Assembly (NCBI RefSeq): GCF_021155775.2
Contig: NC_060236.1
Location: forward strand, 28,658,238 to 28,722,237
Source of the DNA: Neodiprion pinetum
Taxonomy: Eukaryota > Arthropoda > Insecta > Hymenoptera > Diprionidae
Length of the DNA stretch: 64,000 nt
Reading direction: 5' to 3'
The notes beneath the pieces were generated by a model that was given only the letters and a program-made list of their open reading frames with translations, made no database searches and was not told where the DNA came from. Made by a program: the position numbers and the translations under genes. This document shows positions 37,900 to 50,045 of the stretch, piece after piece; the stretch's first letter is position 1; each line of letters starts with the position of its first letter.

Positions 37900-38050
37900 C
37901 CCGAGACACGTGTGTGACGAGCTCGTTTGTATGCATGGAGCGTGACGCTGATTGGCTACGCTACACACGGGCGAAAGTCCGCGCATGCGCAACGTTTCGC
38001 GGCGAGCTTGCGGGAGTCCCGCTGCACGTCAGGCCGAGCTACACGTGTCG
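37900..38050. promoter_or_regulatory. promoter-like CpG-rich patch with NRF1, CCAAT and E-box words
   Basis: Within 150 bp are CACGTG (37907-37912), ATTGG, an inverted CCAAT box (37951-37955), the full GCGCATGCGC palindrome (37981-37990) and a second CACGTG (38042-38047). The segment is CpG-rich compared with its AT-rich surroundings. NRF1-type palindromes and CCAAT boxes typically mark TATA-less promoters of housekeeping genes. No adjacent coding exon was found on either strand, so direction and target are unknown; an enhancer or chance clustering is possible. Confidence 0.35.
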
Positions 38051-38060
38051 CACATTAATA

Positions 38061-40218
38061 TGTATTTAAATTAGCGAGGTTCAAAGTGAACCGAAATTAC
38101 GGAGACATCGCACACAGAAACGGCCTCCTTTACCCCCTCGTCTCGACGCGATACACTCCGAACGGTACGTCATGCATATCAAGGTGACTTCACGCTCTTT
38201 TGACAAAGCGAGAAACACCGCGGGACCCTTGTACAATATTTTACAACCATCCTGGAGACCTCGGAGCGGATGAATTTTTCAAATTTATATCTCGAAAGTC
38301 AATTGTTCGATTTCATTCCGGTTTCTTTTATTCAAAAGTATCGAGACCTAGCTTTGTTTCAGCATTTTTTTTAATTTAAATAAATTCGCAGGACTCATTG
38401 TTATTGACAATAACGTCAACTATTTCCCTAGGTGAAATGTTTCGCGATGCCAAGAATAACTCGAATACGACCCAACCGATTCACTTCACATTTCGAGACA
38501 GTGTTTTTTGGACAATTTATACTCTTTCTCTGGCTAATAAATTACCGTTTCATGTCTAAATAACACACGACAAATACAACACTCACACATTCAACATAAT
38601 TCATCTGAACACACGTGAAATCAACGCATACACAAATCAACAACGTTCAATTATAAATGCTATTGTAGTTTCGAACACATTTTTTTCTAAAATAATAATA
38701 ATCCGTTGTATTGATTCTGTGCAACACAATGAGTGAGTCGATAAATTTGAAATGTTGATAATAATGTGTGTTTTGCGAATGTTATCATTTACTTGCGATA
38801 TTTAGACTCGATACCATAAATTACATATAAAATATCGATCACACCAAGGGTATCTTCAATATCCCATAGACGAGGTTTTCGTTTAAAAATTCAACAAAGT
38901 ATTTGGAAAATTGACAACATCTTTCGAAGACATCAGAGAACGATTCTCAACTTCCGAGACCAATAATCTTGAATTTCTGGTTCTCGATGAAACCGTAACC
39001 ACGAAAGGAGGGTGAGAGTGTAAATAATTCTTTGCACGACGAAGCTTAAGTGCAGCTCGAAGCGTGCTCGTCAAGAGTAGAATCGTACAGAGGATGGTTT
39101 TTAAATTAAGCACGACCCTAGCAATAATTGAAGAATTAATCATTGCCACCGTTGTACTTTTAATTGGTATATTACGAAGTTATCAACCGACGTAGATTAA
39201 GTTTAATACAGATATTTCAAGGCACCTCGAGGTGATTCCACCGGAGCGAGAAGGGGTGACGCCGGATCCCGTGGGGGTTCAAGCAGAGGGTGGCCGGATC
39301 ATTTAAAACTTCCCGAATGGCGAGCTATATATACAGTATAAGACGGGTGGCTACTCCGAGGTTGCTTCGCAGCCGCGTTATATTTTGCTTCGTAATTTCT
39401 TATTTAGTGATAATTACAACTTTTACGCGTAAACTTCCTCCGCCCATTTAATAACCGTTGTGGAACTTTTGATTTCAGTTAGACCAAACCCAACCCCCCC
39501 GCCCCCCGCAGTTTCACCGAGGCTGCGAAGCCCCGATCGATAACATTATTCAAATTTCACCCCCGCGAGGATCTGAGAAATTCGGTCATTCCATAGAAGA
39601 AGAAGAAGAAGAAGAAGAAGAAGAGGAGACAAAAAAAAGTAAAAAAAGCACACATGCAAAAAAAATTTATAAAAAAAAAAAAAAAAAACAAACGGGGGAA
39701 TCTCAATTTTAAATTCCCCTCTCGCCTTAGCTTCGTCCCCCTTTCGACGCGGCTTTACTTCCCGATAACGTCCCTCGATTCTACTTTCAATCCCGCGTCC
39801 GACGCGAGTTGGGGAAATCTCATCCGGTGTAACAAGTGCGTCACGTCGCTTAAGGCGGTGGTTACTTTAACGCTGTATCAAGTTACGACGATCCGAGATT
39901 GGCGTTGCACCTCATTTAATGAGCATATGGGCTGAATAATTCAGACCTACCGAGAAGAATTTCGTTTCTAATGGTTATTGGATAATTCTAGCAAAAAGAG
40001 AATCGTTACAATAACGGTTTAAACATGGTTGCATGGTGTAACGATAAAATTTGATTACAGATAACCGTTTGGTCCATTTCACGGTTGAAAAAAAAAAATA
40101 TCCCAGCAGGTTCACTAAAATTTTTGACTTGATTTGACCATTTTTTAATCGATTATTGAGCACAAAAAAAAAAGGAACAACTACGAATTAAACGTTGATA
40201 TGACAACTTGAATGATAA
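38061..40218. other. gene-free stretch
   Basis: AT-rich from 38260 to 39200, then more mixed. A GAA tract (39595-39625) and poly-A (39668-39688) follow. Nothing coding is recognised. Confidence 0.5.
39595..39625. repeat. (GAA)n microsatellite
   Basis: About ten AGA/GAA units, followed within 60 bp by a 21-base A run. Confidence 0.95.
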
Positions 40219-40500
40219 AAATGAAAAAATTTCTGTCTTTACTATAACAGAACATAATATGATATAAATAATTTTTTTTCGGCCCGACAAGACCTTGACC
40301 TTAATTTATTGTTTCACCAACATGAAATTATCGCAGAAGTTACGAGAAGATAAAGTACAAGTCGTTCTAATCAAAAAGAATAGCAAGGTGTAGTAGATTT
40401 TTATGAACACAGCTACAAAACTTATTTTCACTTTGTCTTTGTAACTAAATGTTTCGATTACGATAGAAAATTAAAACAGTCAAAATTTCTAGTAATCACA
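40219..40500 (+). mobile_element. degraded copy of the CACTGAG-end element family
   Basis: The left part (TGAAAAAATTTCTGTCTTTACTATAAC near 40222, quoted only as an alignment anchor) corresponds to the left end of the intact copies. Central TTAATTTATTG and GTTACGAGAAG blocks, the ACAGCTACAAAACTTATTTT block at about 40414 and a TTTCGATTACGATAG block follow in the right order. It is shorter than the 385-bp copies, and both CACTG termini have decayed. Confidence 0.5.
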
Positions 40501-42625
40501 GTAAGGAAAAATGTATGGGAATAAAATCTGGGACATCAAAGTTGATTATATCAGTATAAGAATTCACGTTACCTTGACACATTATCATTATAATGTGCAG
40601 AACGCTGATCGTCAGGTATCGGCTCCTTCTTCTTCTGTCAGCCATGTTTTTCCCGCTTTTTCCACGATATTATTATCGCCTCTTCGTCTCTGTCGCTAGA
40701 CTCCGAAATGCATCTGCAACAACAGAAGGAAACCGAGTTAGATCTCGGATATATTCCATTCAGCAGTGACTCTTCGACGGAGGGATGATATAAAAAGGGG
40801 GAAAAAGAACCTCTCCGATATCCAACTACAGGAAGTCCTTCACCGAGACGTCGTCCATCGATACTCGAGTAAAATCACGGCGTCGTTTATTAACCGTAAG
40901 AAATCGAGCCGAGAAATCGATAAGTACAAATATCAGTTCCCCGAAAAAAGTTTTTCTTTTCCGTATCTCTCGACACAAAAAATTAATCGCCACTGCAATC
41001 GCTCGTAGTGAAAATGTGACGCCGTGGCATCTCATGGTAAAGAAGTACACTGCATTATAACCTCACCGTATTTAATTTTAAACGACTTCTTTCGTCGCAT
41101 TTTTTGCGCTCCACTTAATCCATGTGATAAAACTAAAGCTTGGCAGCTTGCGCAAGGTTCTCCGTACTTTTATAATCGCACAATTGAACGTCAGCTGATT
41201 CATCCGTGATATCAGCGTGCCATATTGGTCAGGTAAATTCTGTGGAAAAAAAAATTTGAATAACGTCGGTATAAAACAGGATTGACTCGGTATTTACCGC
41301 ATTGATACGGCGAACGGGACGACAGTATTGATCATCGATACCGCGTCAATATCGAGATGATAATTGAAGCTGATTTAATTGCGATGCACGTGTGAACGAT
41401 TCGGGGTCAGATCGAATTTCTGTGTTTCAAACGCGGTTGGATATAATGTACAGTGTGGCGATGTAGTATACGATTTGATTATCTTCTGTCAATTCAGATA
41501 CATTACTCGAGGATGATTTTCCCGGTATTTAGTTTACCCCCATAATTCACGCAGCGATTGACCCGATCGTCCCGCGAATCATAGAATTACAATCCGCATC
41601 TGCAGCCGTAATGGCATTCGTGCAACACATAGGTGGGTGAACGGTGTATGAAGATTTGCTCGTTTTCCAATTATTTCACTCGGTTTGTTGCGCATTCGCC
41701 TATGATTCCGCATCGCGACTGAGCCGATATATTGGAACGTTGCCGTTCGGTTCTGTCAACATTTGTTTTAATTGCACATATATCCGATCCTCTCCCATTT
41801 ATACCTACCACCCTCACCCCCCGCGCCGCTCTCCTTCAGCCACCGATAGGATCGCAATTAAATGCCCGCGACCCTCGATTATTTGCACGCTTGATTATGC
41901 CGAACCGATCATATGTTTACCATCGCCGTCCAAAGCTCAACGCCGTGGTTTTAATTTCCCTTCAATGTAACCCCCGCTCAAACTATTCGATGAAACATAA
42001 TTTCGCACCTTGGAATTCGATACCGATTTTTGATTTTTGGGTTTTTCCTTTTTTTTTCGTTTTTTTTTCTATCTCTCTCTCTCCTTTTTTGATACAGCTG
42101 TTTCAGCAAGGAAGAATTGGAAAATCGTGAAATTATGGTAAAAAATTAATCAACGGTGAAACTGAATTATCATTGCATAATTAACTCTTCTCGAGGAGAG
42201 AAGAATAAAATGTTGAAACAGCAGAATTTGAGAGAAAATGTATAAACTAACGTCAAATAACGTTGAAATTTTATCGTAACCAGTTATGAAACCCGTAAAC
42301 TGATTGTGAGAAATTTTCATTACCGTGGAGTAAAATTCGCCTCGATTTTTTTTTTTTTTTTTTGCACGGATTCGAGTCTGATTTTAAGCTCAGATGAACA
42401 TGGTCAAAAGTAGTGAAAATCGCGAGAACCGAAAATCTTATGAATCTCCGAATATTCAACGACAGGAAAAAGAAAAAAAAAAAATTTTGGACTCAAATTC
42501 AGAAGACCGAACGTTATGATAAGTAAACTTTTCACCGATAGCTGCCGTAGATCGTTGGATTTTATCTTCTAGCGCGAATTTTCGCCAGATTCTAATAATT
42601 TCACTACACTCGGGGAAAGGTTGCA
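40501..42625. other. gene-free stretch
   Basis: No supported gene. The 132-codon plus-strand frame at 41732-42130 has no domain and ends in low-complexity Phe/Ser sequence. Confidence 0.5.
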
Positions 42626-43011
42626 CACTGAGAAAAATTTCATTTGTTAAAGTAACTGAAAGAATTACGAAAAACGAGGTACGCGTAAACACTTTGCGCT
42701 ATCGTCGATCCTTTTTTGGTAATTGCAGCGCAAAATAATTTTGTTCGGTTTACTCTACTTTTTCAGTTAACCAAGGCTTTAACGTCAATTTATTCTTGCA
42801 CAAGCTTTAAAATTTCGCAACAATTGCGAGAAAACACAGCGACAGCGATCGTAACGAGAAAGAATATCAACGGATACTAAACTTTCCGTCAACAGCTATA
42901 AAACTAATTTTCATTTTCTACCTGGAACTAAATTTTTCGATCGTGGTAAAGAATGAAGAAAAAAAAAGTTAAGGACCGAGCGGTAACCGGAAATAAAAAT
43001 TTCTCTCGGTG
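42626..43011 (+). mobile_element. 386-bp CACTGAG-end non-autonomous element (well preserved copy)
   Basis: The left end begins CACTGAGAAAAATTTCATTT. The right end, on the minus strand, begins CACCGAGAGAAATTTTTATT, so the termini form an imperfect inverted repeat of about 20 bp. The interior holds blocks shared with the other copies: the CGAGGTACGCGTAA word, TTTACTCTACTTTTTCAGTT, AAGGCTTTAACGTCAATTTA, ACAGCTATAAAACTAATTTT and TTTTTCGATCGTGGTAAA. It has no coding capacity. Only a 2-bp CA could be a target duplication. Ends starting CACT are compatible with CACTA- or Chapaev-type elements, but the superfamily cannot be fixed without an autonomous relative. Confidence 0.8.
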
Positions 43012-45031
43012 CAGCCGATTTGTACAAACGGCGTGAACGAGTGTAATTTTCAATAAAACGCCACGGACATCTCGTGACCATTGTTCGTAATTACGAATCG
43101 TTTTACCAGCAATCACCGTAAAAGTCACTCGACCATTTCGAATTTCGAGTTTTGTATAAACTGTTTGCCAATTGTTTAATCCAATCTGGCAAATGGATTT
43201 CTCTGCTCTTTCCTCCTGCGCGCATATATATTTATATATATATATATATACATACATACATAAATATACACTTGTGTGTGGGTGTGTGTGTGGATACACC
43301 ATACATATAGACGTCCATATCGTACGCGCATAATGGGGGCGCGTCCCTGCACCAGGCGTCGGTTCAGATTTACGATTCGATTCGCAAATTAGCGGTTATT
43401 GCTTCATTCCGATGCGCCAGCGCCTCGAAACTCGTATACATTTCCCCGACTCGGGACTGCAGTTGGAAAATCGTGGTGCATGGATGGATCGTTCTCCCGA
43501 AATTCGGATCACTTTTCGTTCGCGAGTTCTACCTGATTTCATTGGAAATTTGAAATACCTTGCAGTTCGCATCGATCAACATCTGGCGCAATTTTTTAAC
43601 ATTATTGAACATTCTTGAACTCGCTTGTTCACAACTGTCAATGGAATTTTAGGAGGCGTTCATAAATTGCGTCATCGAATTTTTAGGGTTTTTTATATAC
43701 CACCTTTCCCCCCTTTCGTGCATCGTATGTCAGATTTAAAAATACCTGAATTTAAGGTATGCGATACAATTTTTTTTTTTTTTGTTTTTTCTCAAATCAG
43801 CTTAACAAAAGGAAGCACACGCATCGCAGAAATTTTATGTATTCCTCGAAATGTTCGTATCGAATAATTGTGTTATTTTTATCTATTTACGTGAATTTAT
43901 TTAAGTAGGATCGAAAAATTTATTTCTAAATTTCACTTTCTGCGTACCACGTCACAATTTCCGCCTCCCCCTCGAATCTATGACGTAATTCATAGACTTC
44001 CCCTCTTATAGTACGTCGCGATTTTTCAAAAAGTGACGTTAAATATCACCGACCAGTTTCGAAATTGAACGATTCTTCGTATATTCCTGGTACGTGACGT
44101 TTTTTCATAAAATCAATAATATTTCGTCGATGTCTACTTTTAAGAAGCATGTCTGTAATTTCAACATAATTACAATCCAACGAAAATCTTTGGAAACTTC
44201 AACATTTTTTTGCTATACATTATTTGGTCGGTGACTACTCGGTCGAAAATTACGGGTACGTAAAAAAAAAAAGAATCGTCGGTTTGAATATATATATATA
44301 TATATATAAATGTAGCATATAAATAGAGTCAATTAATACGTCAAACGGTTTTCCGTGCGCAGCTGTACAAGTGGTGGAAAAAAAAAAAAAAAAGAAAACT
44401 TAATTAATTATCGTCCAAGTGCGATGTGTACTATACACGTATACCTGTATATATATATATATGTATATGTATGTATACAATATGCATATATGCATAAACG
44501 TGCGATATGAAAATATCATTAGGAAAATTAGCGGAGGGTAGAATTTGAAAACGGAGATCGTCAAGTATTTCATTGCAACGACGGCGAAGACCAGGGGCCG
44601 AATATAATAAACGTACATAAATATATATTAACTCGGACGCCCATTTTGTTTTCAGAATTAATTGTTTCGTGGTGCCGAGGTGCTGCAGCCGCCATTCTGA
44701 GCACGGCGGTAGCCGCCGTGCTTCTTAATTCAAATTATCAAGCCCGTTTGCGCATTGCGTACAAACATTTATCCGTATTATGGATACAGGTCCAGGTGGA
44801 TCCGGCCGGCGATATGTTTCTGGGGTTGCTTCTCGATTTTCGGTGCCACCCGAAGAGGCGAAAGATTTATTGAGAGTAATAAAAATTTTCCCATTTCAGT
44901 GTTTTTTTTTTTTTTTTTGTCAAACGTTTCTAATTTCTTCCCCGTTAATTATATTGTCGTTATCGCGATTATTTTCTCACGCATGCTGTGTGAAACGTGC
45001 GATGTGAGGTATCGAAAATCAAAAGACTGCA
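43012..45031. other. gene-free stretch with TA/TG tracts
   Basis: TA repeat at 43223-43250, TG-rich repeat at 43273-43292, TA at 44288-44308. A frame at 44646-44873 (75 codons) directly after a TTTTCAG acceptor-like site is noted as a finding but has no recognised homologue. Confidence 0.45.
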
Positions 45032-45084
45032 CACGAGAGACATTTTTAGTTCCGGTCACCGCTCAGTCCTTGACTATTTTTGAC
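45032..45084 (-). mobile_element. fragment of the CACTGAG-end element, reverse orientation
   Basis: CACGAGAGACATTTTTAGTT then CCGGT, ACCGCTCAGTCCTTGACTAT and TTTT. This is the minus-strand version of the right end seen at 42960-43011 and 52905-52959 (AGTTAAGGACTGAG, AACCGGAA, AAAATTTCTCTC). Only the terminal 50 bp or so is recognisable. Confidence 0.6.
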
Positions 45085-46591
45085 TTCAAATTTTCCTCTT
45101 TCTTGATTGTCGTTGAATTTTCTTTTTCCTTACAGACTCGGGAAATGAATTTTAAAAAACAGTACAGCGACAAAAATCGAATAAAACCCCCGTGAGTAGA
45201 TATTTAATTTCTCAATCATTTCCCTCGGAAAAATTTTCGTTGCAGTTTTCTCCCTTGAAAATTTCATTCAAAGAGCTTTTCCAAAGGGGTTTATTATTCC
45301 CCCGAAGCACGAGACTGAGAGTCGAGAAGCGGGGAGAGGTGGGCAAAAATTCCGTGAGAGATAAGACGGGTATCTAACTAAGCATGACATTCAAAATTGA
45401 GAGGGTAGCCTCGCGTCGCGGAAGAGAAGAAGAAGCCAACTTCCGTTTGACGATACCGCAAAGCTCGGGCAGGTTTTCCACTGCGGAAACTCCGGAGAAT
45501 CGGCCCGAGGCGTTGAACATCGGGCAAAGCTTTTGACGCCCATTATTTCCCCAGGATAGTTTCGTCTCGTAGCAACTCTTTCGCCCCGGACTTTATAAGA
45601 ACCCAGCATTACGGTCGGGGCAGCGAGTGCATTCCGCGAAAAGAAATAACGCGACGGATTCTCCGCACCTCCGTTACATAGCCGATGATGCGAATTCACC
45701 CCCCAGATGGTGGTGGAAGGTAAATTAAAGAAGATCCACCTTCGATTTGTTCCGCGATGGGACGGCGGATGAAAAAAAATTTCGGAAAAATTTGCACGGA
45801 TGGAAAAACAAAATGCCTGTTCGCCTCTGAGAAAGCTAATTCGAAGAATAGTTATTGAAATTATGAAGAGCGAGAATATTTTATCCATTAACTGGTTATG
45901 GAATAATTCTGCTGAGAACCATGAAGTTACGAAACAACGTGATTTCGACAATTTACATGCATCTTTTTTTTTTTTTTTTTTTAAATTAGCCGCGGGCAAT
46001 TTAAATGTATGAATAATTTTCATTCGAAATTTCTTTTCGAAAAGCACAACAATATTCAAACAGTTTTTTTTTAACGATACCTGTTTCACTCAATTTTTCT
46101 AGCTACTGTAACAAATAAAATTTTCCTCAGCGCGGCGGGAAAAAGAGAAGTGAAAGGGTGTCTGGATAAAACTCGACAGTTTTGTATCACGCTTCTTCGC
46201 TGTTAAATTGCACGAGTTCGAAAACGAGGCGCAACCCCTTCAGACCGCGGTTGCGATTTAGTGTAAGAAGAGAACGAACGGTAAATATTGAGAAATTAGA
46301 TGTCGAGTGAGTTCGCTGAGAACCGTTTTCCGCCTCTCTTTCCCCACCGTTTCCTCTATACGAGTGAAAAAGAATGAGGAAAGGAGAATGAAAGGAGGAC
46401 AAGAGGAGGGGGTAAAAAAAAAAAAAAAAAACGGTGTGTGCGGAAAAACAGAAAAAAAAACTAGGGGAAGAAATTGGCCTTTCGGTTGCTCGCACTTGTC
46501 GAGACGGAAGAAGAAGCTGTTTTTATCTCAGAATTGCAATACCGCGGCCCTCTATTTTACCTCCAGGTATATATGCCATTCGTTGCTCTCT

Positions 46592-46593
<2 letters not shown>
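45085..46593. other. gene-free stretch (contains the longest chance frame)
   Basis: The 232-codon minus-strand frame at 45391-46089 is the longest in the window, but it runs through a poly-T tract (45964-45982) as a Lys run and shows no domain, signal peptide or conserved motif. I treat it as chance. Confidence 0.5.

Positions 46594-46630
<37 letters not shown>
46594..46630. repeat. (CT)n microsatellite
   Basis: About 37 bp of perfect CT repeat, 90 bp upstream of the TATC array. Confidence 0.95.
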
Positions 46631-46632
<2 letters not shown>

Positions 46633-46717
46633 CTCTACATTTGTCTCTGTTCTATCCCTTCTTACTGCTTTATGTATGTAACTTCTTTTTGTCCACCATT
46701 GCCATTGGCATAATAAA

Positions 46718-46981
46718 TCTCTCTATCTATCTACCTATCCATCTATCTATCCGTCTAACTATCGATCTACCTATCTATCTGCAATCTCTCTGTCTACCTA
46801 TGTGCCTATCTAAACTTATCTATCTAATTCTATTCATCCACTTGTCTAACTATGTATCTAAGTATCGAAACATGTCTATCTATTCAAATCTATCCACATG
46901 TCTAACTGTGTATCTAACTATCTAATTCCTCCTATCTATTCAAGTTTTTCCACCTATTTAACTATGTATTTATCAATCTAA

Positions 46982-47012
<31 letters not shown>

Positions 47013-47271
47013 CGTCTAACTGTCGATCTACCTATCTATCTGCAATCTCTCTGTCTATCTATGTGCCTATCTGAACTTATCTATCTAATTCTATCCATCC
47101 GCTTGTCTAACTGTGTATCTAAGTATCGAAATATATCTATCTATTCAAATCTATCCACATGTCTAACTGTGTATCTAACTATCTAAATCCTCCTATCTAT
47201 TCAAGTTTTTCCACCTATTCAACTATGTATCTATCTATCTAAATCTATCCATCTATCTATCTATATATCCA
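46718..47271. repeat. TATC-derived satellite with a 261-bp higher-order duplication
   Basis: The whole 550 bp is built of diverged TATC/TATG-like tetramers. The word CCGTCTAACT begins at 46751 and again at 47012. The following sequence (TCGATCTACC, GCAATCTCTC, GTGCCTATCT, AAGTATCGAAA, CCACATGTCTAACTG, CAAGTTTTTCCACC) recurs in the same order, so the array is two tandem copies of a 261-bp unit. The two copies differ at only a few positions, far less than the individual tetramers differ from each other. It has no coding value, although it opens a 163-codon frame. Confidence 0.9.
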
Positions 47272-48850
47272 TTTTCGACTCTCTTACTTTCTCAGTTCAT
47301 AACCGATAAATTGGCAGCGAACAAATAACGTATCGAACGACATATTGAAAATCGACCAAGCCGGTATTTTTCGATTGATTTATAAGCAAGTATCAAAGTG
47401 TCCACGATGTTTAAAAATGTTCATTTTTCAAAATTTAGCCCAATTGCAGTTTTTTGTTTATCGAACGAACGTATCGCGACTGGATGTATGGAAAATGGAA
47501 CAGTAAGTAAAAATGAAAAATATTATCACATTTTTGGGGGGGAGTTTGACTGTCGAGAAAAAAATATCTAATACAAGATTTCCCGGCGTGATTTAGCTGT
47601 CAAAAACTAGAGCCGGGAAACCTGATTTATAAGGTCCATACATTGAGAGGCAATCTTTTCCGCTAGACAATTCACGTGAATATCAGACACGCTCCCGCTC
47701 ACATATGTTCGATATCGCGAGACGAAGAGTCCTGTTTCACTGTCTCCAGACTCTCTGAAGTTATCGCAAAAACTTTCAAAGATGGATAAGGTCGTAAGGC
47801 GATCACAAGAAAGAGTAAACAAACAAGTATAAAAACGAATAAACTATGTTACAACCGAATAAAATTATTTCCGAAAATGTGAGAAACTCATTTATTTCCT
47901 TCAGATGAGAAATTATATTTGCATTAAATAATTTTCTATTTAATTAAGTGACAGATTTATTTTCGTCATATTTATCGGGTGATCAATGACTATTTAAACA
48001 GCTTTCGTTTACTTACAAATTCCAATACTTCTTCTAATTGAACAAATATTGTACAAGCTGATCAATGATCCGTACGTTTAATCGAGGGAAAGAAAATAAA
48101 ATAAATGAAGTAAGAAATTCGTTCGATTCGACAAAATCAAATCATCCATCAACTTTTTATTCGCACGTGGTTGCGTACTAATCGATTTGACGGATGAACC
48201 GATTAAACCGATCAAACATAAGCAAATTTCTTGATAATCGTGGAACGATTAAAATATCACGCGATTAGGAAAAACTGAATCCAACCGACGGTTAAATATT
48301 CGAGGTATAATTCTATATGAAATGAATTTTCATTCGATCCTGTCATATTTATCATTTTTTCGTCATTGCTTTCAATCGGTTTCATGAGACCTGTTCATCC
48401 GTAATTGGATACGTTGAATTCGGAGAATAGGACGGTAAATAATTCTCTTTACATTCGTCCTGCGCACCGATCGATCGATTTGATAATGGTAATAACAATA
48501 TAGCAATAAAAGCGCCCTAAACTCACGACTCTTAAAGCTATATTGTGCATGTAGCCATAATTTAATTGACGAAGTTGAAAAAGTTAACAATCGCGATAGC
48601 GGACGATGGTTATAATAAAATAATCGAGGAAGGCTGAACCGCCTTACATTCGTCATTTGTACACACATGCAAAATAAGTCTGGAGAGTGAACTTAACGAA
48701 CAATTACCGACGTATGGAAAAAACATCATGATAAAAAGTAACATTTCGCAGAGAGATAAAAAAAGCCCCATTGACATTTTTCGGCAGCAAAGCGAGAAGC
48801 GGTATAAAAATGTAAATAATTAAATAAATATACAATACTTTAGATGATCA
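47272..48850. other. gene-free stretch
   Basis: AT-rich DNA without recognised genes, repeats or promoter motifs up to the transposon at 48851. Confidence 0.5.
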
Positions 48851-50045
48851 CGCTGAGAAAAATTTCATTTGTTACGGTAACTAGAAACATTGAGTTAAAA
48901 CAGGTATCGTTAGAAAAAAACTGTTTGAACGTTGTTGGAATTACGAAAAATGAGGTACGCCTACCCCGTGAACACAATTGTGTCAAACTGATGTCAGAAT
49001 GACGTCGTGTCACGTCGTGATTTACGTAAGATGTGAGTCATGTATGAGTCACATATGACTCATAATTTCCCACTTCCTGACGTAAGATTCTTACGTAAGA
49101 TAAACGACGTAAATATGACCTCCAATTGACATCATTATGACTTGACTGGCGTCAAAACGACATGACTCTGATGTCATAGAGAAGTAAAGTCGGTACCGGA
49201 AGCTTACAAAAATATGACGTCCAGCTGACGAACTTGTTACTTGGCCGACGTCAAGATGACTTAAACTTGAGGTAAAATAGTGATGTAAAGTTGCGTCCAA
49301 TGTAAAATTGTGACGTCTGGCTGACATGATTATAACTCACCTGACGTCTCGATGACATAACTCTCATGTCATAGTGATAAAAAGTATTTAAGAATGCTTG
49401 TAATAATATAACTGTTACAACAGACCTTGTAAAGTCAAAATATTTGTATTTTTCATTTACAAATAGCGATTATTTTGTTACTGTACCTCTATTGCAATAT
49501 AATAGTTAATTTTGAAATTAGTTTGTATATTTTATTTGTGACAATATCCTAATATTTTAAATGTTAAAGATACATTTAATGTTTGCATTTGAAGAGAATT
49601 TGCGGTAAGTTAAATTTTGACACTAAATATGTAAAAGAATGACCGGAAGCTGATGCTTAACGTTCGTCGTACATCAATTTTACGTAAAAATATGAGTTGT
49701 TGCTTACGTAAGCATATGACGGTATTATATCCTTTTGACGTCAGAATATGACTTGAAATTTATGTAAATGTATGATTTATTTCTTACGTAAATGATATAT
49801 AAATTTATGACTTTTGATGTGACGTCACACATATGACAGGGATAAGACATAATATTCACGTAATATTCGAGTCACAATCATGACGTCGTATAAAAGTCAA
49901 ATTTTATATCAGTACTATGTCATAATGATGTCATACAACATGACATCATATCAGAGTCATCAGTAAAGTCATTTTTATGTCATACCTATGTAAGAAAAGA
50001 AAATATTTAAGAACCGAGTGGTAACCGAAACTAAAACTTTCAGTG
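48851..50045 (+). mobile_element. 1.2-kb composite element: CACTGAG-type ends with a TGACGTC-rich interior
   Basis: The first 120 bp (48851-48970: CGCTGAGAAAAATTTCATTT, AACAGGTATCGTTA, ACGTTGTTGGAATTACG, GAGGTACGC) and the last 60 bp (49985-50045: AGAACCGAGTGGTAACCG to TTTCAGTG) match the two ends of the 385-bp family. The middle 200-odd bp of that family is replaced by about 1 kb packed with TGACGTC, TTACGTAA, TGAGTCA and ATGACATCAT words. These include the perfect palindromes TGTGACGTCACA (49818-49829) and GCTTACGTAAGC (49702-49713), and three tandem units at 49114-49390. It encodes nothing. It is either a second, longer subfamily sharing ends with the short one, or a TGAC-rich element that landed inside a short copy. 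Confidence 0.7.
49114..49390 (+). repeat. three tandem units of about 97 bp rich in TGACGTC
   Basis: Units begin TATGACCTCCAATTGAC (49114), TATGACGTCCAGCTGAC (49213) and TGTGACGTCTGGCTGAC (49309). Each continues with a TTATxACT block, a GACGTC/GGCGTC block, ATGACxTxACTCT and a GTAAAGT or AAAAAGT end. Every unit contains at least two TGACGTC/GGCGTC-type words, which resemble CRE/ATF (bZIP) binding sites. Confidence 0.7.

Noticed and set aside
39325..39360. TATATATA at about 39328 as a TATA promoter
   Set aside because: No downstream donor, exon or other core element; TA-rich words are frequent here.
45391..46089. Longest frame, 232 codons, minus strand
   Set aside because: It passes through a poly-T tract as a Lys run, has no recognisable domain and no splice or promoter context; a frame of this length is expected occasionally in 64 kb.
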